Part shown: positions 1 to 7,482 of the stretch, one piece after another
How positions within the stretch are numbered: the first letter of the stretch is position 1
Layout of the letters: each line of letters opens with the position of its first letter
Origin: an uncultured Bacteroides sp.
GTDB lineage: Bacteria; Bacteroidota; Bacteroidia; Bacteroidales; Bacteroidaceae
Direction: 5' to 3'
Assembly: GCA_900556845.1 (NCBI GenBank)
Contig: USQO01000076.1
Location: forward strand, 1 to 9,752
DNA: 9,752 nucleotides
Translations under genes and position numbers: made by a program
The notes under the pieces: generated by a model
The model's input: only the letters and a program-made list of their open reading frames with translations
The model's database searches: none
Told to the model about the DNA's origin: nothing

Positions 1-2120
1 ATACCGGTAAAGTGTATGTGAAAGACAGGGCCGGAAATACGGAAACAATTGATGTTGCTTTGATTGTAGAAGGAAATGTGCTTGCCGATCATGGTGACAA
101 CGAAGGATGGCGCAAGACACGTTTACGCTGGCTGAACTCTACGATTGGAGTGGCTGATACACCTACGGCGCCTTATACTGCACTACGGCAGAAGGAAAAT
201 GTACTGACTTGGCTGGGGGGCGATGTTGAATTGGCAGCAACGGGACTTCCGTCTGCCATTACAACCCGTTATGATGCGAATAATCAGCTTTCTTCTGTGG
301 AAAATCCGATATTGGCCAATGCTATGACATTTGTGATAGAAACAGCTGATGGTGTTGAGTCACTGAAAGGTGGAAAGGTGAGAATCACAGAAAAATCGGC
401 GGTCAATATCAGTTGGGTTTCTAAACAGCAGAGCCGTAATTTTGAAGTATCCTGCACAGGTAGCCTGGGTTATGATGGAATAGCCAACATGTCAATTCAA
501 GTAAAAGCAAAGCGCGAGGTTTCTGTAAAAGACATCCGTCTGGAGATTCCTTATACAACATACGCTTCTACATATATGATGGGGTTGGGCCATAAAGGAG
601 GTTACCGGCCGGATTCACTAATGACATGGAAATGGGATGTAAACAGACATCAGGATAAAATCTGGATGGGAAATGTCAATGCGGGGTTAAATATCCGTAT
701 GATGGATGATAACTTTGTCCGTCCGTTGGTGAATATTTATTATTCATTGGGTAAACTGAATATGCCTAAGTCTTGGGGTAATGACGGTAGGGGGGGAGTT
801 GATATCTATCCTTCTAAAGTGGGTGAAACCAGGATGATTGCTTATAGTGGGGAACGTACGTTGGCAAAAGACGAGGTACAGTTCTATAATTTTGACATGC
901 AGATAACCCCAGTCAAACCTATTGACTTGAAGAAACATGTCGTAAACCGCTTTTATCATTCCAATAGCGATTTGAGTTCTACTTATATTGCTGAAGCTAA
1001 AAAGAACGGAGCAACGGCTGTAAATATTCATCATAAAAAGGAAATATATCCGTTTATCAATTATCCCTACTACGATGAATCCCTGCCTGATCTGAAACGA
1101 TTTATTGATGAGGCTCATTCGGATAGTCTTGGAGTACGGTTGTACTATACAACAAGGGAACTCACTGTGAAAATCCCAGAATTATGGGCGTTGCGCAGTT
1201 TAGGAAGTGAGGTAATTCACGATGGCCCGGGAAAAGATACCCGTACCTTGATTCATCCGAATGGTCCGAATGAATGGTTGAATAAAAATCTTACGACTCA
1301 TTTTATCCCGGCATGGTATAACGCATTCAATGAAGGGAAATATGCCGGTGATATGGATATTTCGGTTATAACAACTCCTGATTCGCGCTGGAATAACTAC
1401 TATCTGGCCGGTTTGGACTGGATGGTGGATGAGCTGGGAATAGACGGCGTTTATATTGATGACAGTGCACTGGACCGTGAAACGATTCGCCGTGCGCGTA
1501 GAATATTGGACAAAGACGGCAAGGAACGGCTTATCGATATTCATTCATGGAATCACATGAACCAATGGGCTGGCTATGCCAATTCTCTTCATCTGTATAC
1601 AGAGCTGCTGCCTTATGTAGACCGTACATGGATAGGTGAAGGATTTACTGAAAACAACTCGCTTGATTTCTGGCTGGTTGAAATGTCGGGTATTCCGTTT
1701 GGTTTGCTTAGTGAAACGCTTGATGCCAGAAACCAGTACAGAGGGCTGGTGTTTGGTATGTTGCCCCGCCTTCCCTGGAGTGGTAATCCGGTACCATTGT
1801 GGAACCTGTGGGACCAGTTTGGCATGAAAGATGCGAAGATGTTTGGTTACTGGGATAAAAATAGTCCGGTAAAAACCGATAATGCATCGTTGCCGGCAAC
1901 CGTTTATGTGAATGGTAAGAAAGCGATGATAGTGATAGCCAACTGGACCGATATGCCTCAACAGGCAAAAATTACGATAGATGAGACGGTACTAGGGTTT
2001 AAACCTACAAAATTTTCGGAGCCGGAAATACGTAATTTGCAGTGGGGAAGGAAAATTTCAGGCTTGAATCATTGCGAAATTATGGGAAGAGGTGGTTTAG
2101 TTGTTTTATTGGAGGAATAG
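1..2120 (+). CDS. DUF6067 (GH123-like) glycoside hydrolase, 5'-truncated
   Basis: The reading frame is already open at the window's left edge (first full codon at base 3), so the GTG at base 12 is not a credible start; the signal peptide and N-terminal part lie upstream. Residue numbers here count from base 12. Residues about 1-310 are beta-rich and include RLRWLNSTIGVADTPTAPYT (38-57), a typical DUF6067 motif. A probable TIM barrel spans about 311-614, with the family signatures NIHH, INYPYYDES, YYTTREL (378-384), SRWNNYYLAGL, GVYIDDSALDR with paired Asp 483/484, DIHSWNHMN, WIGEGF with Glu543, and EMSGIPFGLL. A small beta domain (about 615-702) closes the protein. Family members are annotated as secreted glycoside hydrolases, partly related to the N-terminal domain of GH123 (beta-N-acetylgalactosaminidase), but I know of no firm substrate. 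Asp483/484 and Glu543 as catalytic residues are inference. Family assignment is strong; exact activity is unknown. The coding sequence looks more A/T-rich than the genes after it. Confidence 0.88.
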   Translation, partial: TGKVYVKDRAGNTETIDVALIVEGNVLADHGDNEGWRKTRLRWLNSTIGVADTPTAPYTALRQKENVLTWLGGDVELAATGLPSAITTRYDANNQLSSVENPILANAMTFVIETADGVESLKGGKVRITEKSAVNISWVSKQQSRNFEVSCTGSLGYDGIANMSIQVKAKREVSVKDIRLEIPYTTYASTYMMGLGHKGGYRPDSLMTWKWDVNRHQDKIWMGNVNAGLNIRMMDDNFVRPLVNIYYSLGKLNMPKSWGNDGRGGVDIYPSKVGETRMIAYSGERTLAKDEVQFYNFDMQITPVKPIDLKKHVVNRFYHSNSDLSSTYIAEAKKNGATAVNIHHKKEIYPFINYPYYDESLPDLKRFIDEAHSDSLGVRLYYTTRELTVKIPELWALRSLGSEVIHDGPGKDTRTLIHPNGPNEWLNKNLTTHFIPAWYNAFNEGKYAGDMDISVITTPDSRWNNYYLAGLDWMVDELGIDGVYIDDSALDRETIRRARRILDKDGKERLIDIHSWNHMNQWAGYANSLHLYTELLPYVDRTWIGEGFTENNSLDFWLVEMSGIPFGLLSETLDARNQYRGLVFGMLPRLPWSGNPVPLWNLWDQFGMKDAKMFGYWDKNSPVKTDNASLPATVYVNGKKAMIVIANWTDMPQQAKITIDETVLGFKPTKFSEPEIRNLQWGRKISGLNHCEIMGRGGLVVLLEE

Positions 2121-2275
2121 TTTGTTCAAACAATTGGATTGAATATCGAACTTAGCAAATTACTTTTTTGTGATATGTGAGATTCCCCTTTTGTTATGTT
2201 GCAAGCTGGTAAATTCATGTCTTGAAAGAAAATGTATTTGTCAGAAAATAATTACTAATGAATGATGATATTATT
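2121..2275. other. 155-bp A/T-rich intergenic gap, possible internal promoter
   Basis: This is the longest non-coding stretch in the window, about seven times the gaps between the following genes. It contains a T6 run (2164-2169), several TTTG/TTG tracts, and a weak inverted repeat TTCAA/TTGAA near 2125-2143. I found no exact Bacteroidales promoter pair (TTTG about 20 bp before TAnnTTTG) and no hairpin strong enough for a terminator. A promoter for the downstream genes is therefore only inferred from the size of the gap. Confidence 0.35.
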
Positions 2276-4537
2276 ATGAAAAAGAAATTTTTATCGTGTG
2301 CATTATTAGCTTACTTACTGTGTAGTTGTAATACCGGTGGCATACAATCATTCAATACGGATTATTTCCGTATCGATGTTGATTCGAAAGGATATATTGT
2401 AGGGATGTGGAACCGGACCAAGGGAAACCGGAATTTTAGTCCGGCAGACCAGCCGTCTCCATTGCTGACATTGTACAGCAGTCAGCAGAAATGTTATTAT
2501 TATCCAACGAAAGCCAGCTTCAGTGGTGGTAAATACCGGCTGGAATATGAGAACGGCTCTGTGGCTACGGTAAAGATTGAAGAAAAAGACCGCTATTTCA
2601 AACTGACTTTGGAAGCGCTGGAGAACAGAGAAGGCATTGATGCCGTACAATGGGGAACCTACCATACTTCTATTTCGAATTTGTTCGGAGAAATCATTGG
2701 TGTGGCCAGAGATACAACCGAGCAGGTTAATTACAGTATCGGTGTGTTGGCACTGGACGACAATACCCTGGGTGGAACAGCCGATTTGCAGGGTGATGCA
2801 GCTCCATTTCAGTATGTCATCCATACTCCCGACAGCGTGAAGTATCCGTTGCCCGACAGTTTGCACGAGGGACAGATTTTTACATTGGGCGGAAATGGTA
2901 TCAGTGATGTGGCTTTTTACTCGCATAAAGAACCGTATTACCGTATTCTTTACGGAAATGCCGCTCAGGTGGATGCTAAAGGTCAGATTTCGCTGAATTA
3001 TTTTTCACGTGACAGGACCAAGCCGCGTGAGGTGCTGTATTCCTTGATTCCCAATATGCCGGCCAACACTCCTAACCATATCGAGGTGGAACCTGTACCG
3101 GGAGTGGATTATATAGGCTCTGCAGTAGCTTTGTGGGGAAGTCCGGACAGTATCGCCTTGATGGATGTGATTCAGGATATCGTGAAGCGCGAAGGACTGC
3201 CATATCCTACTGTGGATGGTAAATGGATTAAGGACCCTTCTGCTTATAAACCTGATGTGCTGACGTATGGAAACGAGTACGACAGTATTGTGTCGTATGC
3301 TTCACAACTGGGATTCAAGGCTATATCTGCCTACGACCAGGGTTTCTTGCGCCCCAATAGAAAAAATCAAGGCTATATAGATGGTAAGGATTTTTCGAAC
3401 AAGCCGTTCAAAATGGCTTCTGGAAATCTTTCTCACAAGGAGTTTGCCCGAAAGGCTGCCGAGCGTAACCTCATGTTCGGACGTACCAATATCACCAATT
3501 CATTGGCTCCGGGTACAATGGATGTCTTCCCTGTTCCTAGTGACAGCTTGTGTTATCAGCAGAAACGTCTTTTGGTAAAGGCCATCAGTCCTACGGATAC
3601 CATTATCGAGATAGATAATCCTGAACATCTGGAAGAAATTGCAAGCTGGGAAGGACATTGCGAAGAGTTGAACATGGTGAAAATTGGTGATGAGCTTATT
3701 CACTATTTAGGAGTGAGCAAGACGAAGCCTTATCGGCTGTTGAACGTAAAACGTGGTTATTGGGGTACTGAAAGTCAAAGTCATGAGGCAAACAGTGATG
3801 TGTACAAGCTCCAGGTTACCATTCGTTATGGCTATGAGGGAATTATTCCTAATTTAGGCTTACAGGATAAGATCGCCGAGTATTATGCTGAGGTTTGTAA
3901 GATTAACGGCATTAATTATTACGATTTCGACGGACAGGAATTCTTGTTCAATAATGGACATGGCTATTATTCTGCCAAACGTTTCTTCCGCAGAATGTTT
4001 GAGCATGCCCGCAGTCTGGGTGTTCCGTATATCCGCTTTACCGGAGCTACCTTGTCCGAAGGTTCATGGCACTATCAGAGTGTATGGAACGTAGGAGGCG
4101 GCAAGAACTTATACGATGCCGATACACGTGAATGGGGCAGCGCTACCAGTCAGGGAAAAGATTTGAGGGACGTGGCTTATGCCAATTTCTTCCCGACAAC
4201 ATTTGGTGGAAACTTTGAGATTACTGCGAAGTCCACAGTGGAACAGTATGAACATATTCAGGCTATTTCTGTCGGCTTCGGAACGACTTACAGCCTGAAA
4301 CTGGGACAGCGTGATGTAGAAAGTTGTCCGCAGAAATATGCTATTTTCAAGGCTATTCGCACATGGGAGGATGCACGTGCTGCCGATGCGTTCCCGAACT
4401 CTATTAAAAAGATGCTTCAAAACCCGTCTTTGAGCTGGCGACTGGAAAAGAACAGTGACAATGCAGGATGGACACTCTATCAGATGGAAAACGGACAGAA
4501 AAGCCGTTCGTTCCAGTTGTTACCTAAACAGAAGTAA
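2276..4537 (+). CDS. Uncharacterised lipoprotein, TIM-barrel glycosidase-like with inserted beta module
   Basis: The start was placed at ATG 2276 rather than the in-frame ATG at 2258, because only the later one gives a clean lipoprotein signal: MKKK, a hydrophobic core, then LLCSC with Cys18 as the lipidated residue (753 aa). The residues after Cys18 (NTGG) lack the acidic surface-export signal known for Bacteroides lipoproteins, so an inward-facing periplasmic anchor is inferred. Residues about 27-260 look like a galactose-mutarotase-type beta-sandwich. A probable TIM barrel starts near 278 (GVDYIGSAVALWG), is interrupted by a beta module at about 439-512 (IGDELIHY at 470-477, RGYWGT at 493-498, His503), and resumes with NYYDFDGQE, in which Asp550, Asp552 and Glu555 are candidate active-site residues. 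A short beta region ends the protein. I recall the same order of parts in unnamed proteins of Planctomycetes and Bacteroidetes, but no characterised member. A retaining glycosidase role is inference from fold and context. The next gene follows after 21 bp. Confidence 0.8.
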   Translation: MKKKFLSCALLAYLLCSCNTGGIQSFNTDYFRIDVDSKGYIVGMWNRTKGNRNFSPADQPSPLLTLYSSQQKCYYYPTKASFSGGKYRLEYENGSVATVKIEEKDRYFKLTLEALENREGIDAVQWGTYHTSISNLFGEIIGVARDTTEQVNYSIGVLALDDNTLGGTADLQGDAAPFQYVIHTPDSVKYPLPDSLHEGQIFTLGGNGISDVAFYSHKEPYYRILYGNAAQVDAKGQISLNYFSRDRTKPREVLYSLIPNMPANTPNHIEVEPVPGVDYIGSAVALWGSPDSIALMDVIQDIVKREGLPYPTVDGKWIKDPSAYKPDVLTYGNEYDSIVSYASQLGFKAISAYDQGFLRPNRKNQGYIDGKDFSNKPFKMASGNLSHKEFARKAAERNLMFGRTNITNSLAPGTMDVFPVPSDSLCYQQKRLLVKAISPTDTIIEIDNPEHLEEIASWEGHCEELNMVKIGDELIHYLGVSKTKPYRLLNVKRGYWGTESQSHEANSDVYKLQVTIRYGYEGIIPNLGLQDKIAEYYAEVCKINGINYYDFDGQEFLFNNGHGYYSAKRFFRRMFEHARSLGVPYIRFTGATLSEGSWHYQSVWNVGGGKNLYDADTREWGSATSQGKDLRDVAYANFFPTTFGGNFEITAKSTVEQYEHIQAISVGFGTTYSLKLGQRDVESCPQKYAIFKAIRTWEDARAADAFPNSIKKMLQNPSLSWRLEKNSDNAGWTLYQMENGQKSRSFQLLPKQK

Positions 4538-4558
4538 TAGTTAATAATTTGAACTGCT

Positions 4559-7462
4559 ATGAAAAGAAATATTCTGTTGATACCGTTGCTGGGGTGGGCT
4601 GCTGCCTCGCTCGCAGAAATTAATCCTACTGCAATACGCTGTGAAGTGGAGCCTGTATACGGTTACCGGACCGACAGCCTTCCCGGCCGTATGGTCTCGG
4701 TTTATTTGAAGGGTAAGGAACTGAAGGGAAAGCTCCGGATAGACGTGGCTTCGAAAAAAGGGCATGAAAAGAATTGGTATGATGTAAATGCAACCGATTC
4801 GGCAAGGCTGGAAGTTTTACTTCCGGCTGCCTTGCCTACCCATGAATCGTCTTCGGTTACTTTGACGATTCATTGTTCAGACAAGAAATACCAGCAGAAG
4901 CTTCAGGTTACTCCGATGCGTCATTGGACAGTATACTTGTATAACCATGCCCATGTGGATGTAGGGTATACGAATACACACCGGAATGTGGAGGCCTTGC
5001 ATAAGAACAATGTGCTGGAGGGAATGAAACTTGGAACGGAAACCAAAGGACATGTAGAGGGGGCCCGTTTTGTCTGGAATCCTGAGGTGACATGGCCGGT
5101 TGAACGCTTGTGGAACGACCGGCCCGAAATGCGGGACGAGCTGATAGCAGCCATGAAAGACGGACGACTGGCGCTCGATGCCAGTTATCTGAATCTGAAT
5201 ACGAGTATCTGCCTGGATGAAGAGCTGTTTCATGTCTTCAAGTTCTCCAGAGAGATGCAGCGCAGAAGCGGACAGCCGATTGATGTCTTCCAACAGTTTG
5301 ACATACCGGGCATTACATGGGGGCTGATTCCGGTGATGGCACAGGAAGGTATCAAGTACATCATATCATGGCCCAATACAGACCGTGGCGGGAATGCGCA
5401 TGACGATTTGGATGGAAAGCCTTTCTGGTGGGTAGGTCCCGATGGGGTATCTAAGGTCTTGTTTTTTCAGCCCGGCAAGTATGCCAACAGCGGTTGTATG
5501 AGCAAGGGTGAGAAAACGGGACGTCCCTGGTTTGGTCAGCGTGACCAGACAAAAGTTCCGCTTCGGATTCAGATGGGCTCGGCCAATGTAGATTTTACCA
5601 GTCAGCTGGTGCAGTTGGAGAAAGAGGGCTATCCGTATGACTTTACCGTATTGTCGTGGTCGTTGTGGGACAATTGTCCGCTGGATGCAGATGTGCCTTA
5701 TGCCGTACAGGAATGGAATTCCAAGTATGCCTATCCTAAAATCAAGATTTGCGGAGGACATGAAATCATGTCAATGATTGAGGAAAAGTATGGAAAAGAC
5801 TTGCCGGTGGTTAAAGGTGATTATACCGAATATTGGACAGACGGACTGGGTACAGCTGCCCGTCTGACTGCCATGAACCGTAACGCCAAGGAGCGGGTTT
5901 CGCAGGCCGAAACACTCTGGTCGATGCTGGCCGACGGACATGCGGCTCCTCGGGAGGAGATGGACGAGGCTTGGAGATACATCATCTTGGGGTCTGAGCA
6001 TACATGGTGTTTCGAAAATCCTTCTGAACCGTTTTTTCAGGAAGCTATCTGGAAAGTCAAGCAGTCGTACTTCCATGAGGCAGAGGACCGCTCTATTATG
6101 GTGCTGGATGAGGCTCTTGCTCCGGCAACCGATAAGTCGGACGGTGGACTGGGACCTAAGGAAGGGCCTTCTGACGGAGGGGTTGCAGTATTCAATACGC
6201 ATACCTGGAAGCAGGATGGCATCGTGACATTGTCGGCTAAAGAAAGCAGTAAGGGGGATCGTGTGGTCGACGGACAGGGAAATGCTGTCTTGTCTCAGCG
6301 ATTGTCTACCGGCGAACTGGTCTTCCTGGCCAAGGATGTACCGGCCTTGGGATCTACTCATTTCAGAGTGATGAAGGGAGCTGCTGTTCAGGAAGGAGGC
6401 TGCTCTGTTCAGGGTACTACACTCGAAAATGAGTTCCTGCAAGTCCGCCTGGATGAGAAAACCGGTAATATAGTTTCGGTACAGAGAAAAGGAGAAGCAT
6501 ACAACTATATCGATACTTCGGTAGATGGCGGTGCCAATTCGTTTGCCTGGCTCCCGGCCAACAAGGATTTGCCACATGCCGATACGGTAACCGCAGTGTC
6601 TGTTGTCGAGAAGGGTCCGTTGGTAGTAGAATTGAGGGTGGACTCAAAAGCCAAAGGATGTCGCAGTGTGTCGCGTTCGGTAAGACTGGTATCCGGACTT
6701 CCTTGGGTTGAAATCTCGAACACGGTAGACAAGTTGCCTTGGGAAGAGAAAGACGGTATCCATTTTGGCTTTGGTTTCAATATTCCTCAGTCTACAACGA
6801 AAGTCGATATTCCATGGGGAGTAATGGAAGTAGAAAAAGACCAGTGGAAACAGGGAAACCGCAACTGGCTGACGCTGCAGCGCTGGCTGGATGTTTCGAA
6901 CCAGACGCATGGTGTAACCTGGTGTTCGTTGGATGCTCCGTTGTTCGAGTACGGAAACCGTTGGGCCAACATTGCTTTGGGCTGGGGTGGACAAGGACCG
7001 TGGCAGAAAAAACTGGCAGCCAGCTCTGCCATTTACTCGTGGGTGATGAATAATCACTGGCATACCAATTTCCCGACTACGCAGGAAGGTCCCGTAACTT
7101 TCCGTTACCGTATGTATCCGCATAGCAGATTTGATATTGTCGATTCCAATCGCTTCGGACTGGAACAGGCGCAGCCTTTGGTGCATGTGGTGGCAGGCAA
7201 AGACCCGAAACTGTCTCCGGTTCTGGCTATTGATAATGAACGGGTATATGCTACCGTCCTGAAATCGACAGCCCGTGACAACGAGATGATTGTCCGTCTG
7301 CGTTCTGTTTCCTATAAGGAAGAGACACTGACGCTGACTTATCCAGCCAGACAGCCGTCTAAGGTACGCATCTGTAATTTAGAGGAGATACCGGGTGAGG
7401 AAATACGTGGAGCTTTTGCCATCCGGCCTTATGGACAGATGACTTTGAAAATCGAATTTTAA
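4559..7462 (+). CDS. Secreted GH38-like (alpha-mannosidase superfamily) protein
   Basis: The 967-aa protein begins with a type I signal peptide (MKRN, a hydrophobic stretch, predicted cut after SLA at residue 19), so it should be soluble in the periplasm. Residues about 21-120 form a beta-rich N-terminal domain. The GH38-type catalytic region covers about 122-510: NHAHVDVGYT supplies His132 and Asp134, which match the first two zinc ligands of GH38, and GSEHTW supplies His481, which matches the last. Other landmarks are WNPEVTWPVERLW, FDIPGITWGL and GDYTEYWTDGLG. A long C-terminal beta-sandwich (about 540-967) includes LENEFLQV followed by DEKTGNIVSV, as in GH38 C-terminal domains. The position of the GH38 nucleophile, also a zinc ligand, aligns with Asn214 in YLNLNTS rather than Asp, and the usual HHD/FHD motif reads EHTW. 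It therefore belongs to a divergent branch, and alpha-mannosidase activity should not be assumed. The gene sits 21 bp after the preceding gene and 20 bp before the next. Confidence 0.82.
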   Translation: MKRNILLIPLLGWAAASLAEINPTAIRCEVEPVYGYRTDSLPGRMVSVYLKGKELKGKLRIDVASKKGHEKNWYDVNATDSARLEVLLPAALPTHESSSVTLTIHCSDKKYQQKLQVTPMRHWTVYLYNHAHVDVGYTNTHRNVEALHKNNVLEGMKLGTETKGHVEGARFVWNPEVTWPVERLWNDRPEMRDELIAAMKDGRLALDASYLNLNTSICLDEELFHVFKFSREMQRRSGQPIDVFQQFDIPGITWGLIPVMAQEGIKYIISWPNTDRGGNAHDDLDGKPFWWVGPDGVSKVLFFQPGKYANSGCMSKGEKTGRPWFGQRDQTKVPLRIQMGSANVDFTSQLVQLEKEGYPYDFTVLSWSLWDNCPLDADVPYAVQEWNSKYAYPKIKICGGHEIMSMIEEKYGKDLPVVKGDYTEYWTDGLGTAARLTAMNRNAKERVSQAETLWSMLADGHAAPREEMDEAWRYIILGSEHTWCFENPSEPFFQEAIWKVKQSYFHEAEDRSIMVLDEALAPATDKSDGGLGPKEGPSDGGVAVFNTHTWKQDGIVTLSAKESSKGDRVVDGQGNAVLSQRLSTGELVFLAKDVPALGSTHFRVMKGAAVQEGGCSVQGTTLENEFLQVRLDEKTGNIVSVQRKGEAYNYIDTSVDGGANSFAWLPANKDLPHADTVTAVSVVEKGPLVVELRVDSKAKGCRSVSRSVRLVSGLPWVEISNTVDKLPWEEKDGIHFGFGFNIPQSTTKVDIPWGVMEVEKDQWKQGNRNWLTLQRWLDVSNQTHGVTWCSLDAPLFEYGNRWANIALGWGGQGPWQKKLAASSAIYSWVMNNHWHTNFPTTQEGPVTFRYRMYPHSRFDIVDSNRFGLEQAQPLVHVVAGKDPKLSPVLAIDNERVYATVLKSTARDNEMIVRLRSVSYKEETLTLTYPARQPSKVRICNLEEIPGEEIRGAFAIRPYGQMTLKIEF

Positions 7463-7482
7463 TCTGATAATAATATGAGTAT

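Noticed and set aside
12..14. GTG at base 12 as the start of the first gene
   Set aside because: The frame is open upstream to the window edge, the protein there is mid-domain, and no signal peptide follows.
2125..2143. Inverted repeat TTCAA/TTGAA after the first gene as a terminator
   Set aside because: The stem is only 5 bp and A/T-rich, and the T6 run lies about 20 bp away, so it does not form a convincing terminator.
2167..2202. TTTG followed by TATGTTGC as a Bacteroidales promoter
   Set aside because: The second box matches TAnnTTTG at only four of six fixed positions and the spacing (24 bp) is long.
2258..2275. Earlier in-frame ATG for the lipoprotein gene
   Set aside because: It would add MNDDII before the lysine-rich signal start, which weakens the lipoprotein signal; ATG 2276 is the better choice.
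5771..6577. Antisense open frame (268 codons) opposite the GH38-like gene
   Set aside because: A shadow of the GH38-like coding frame, with no recognisable domain or motif.
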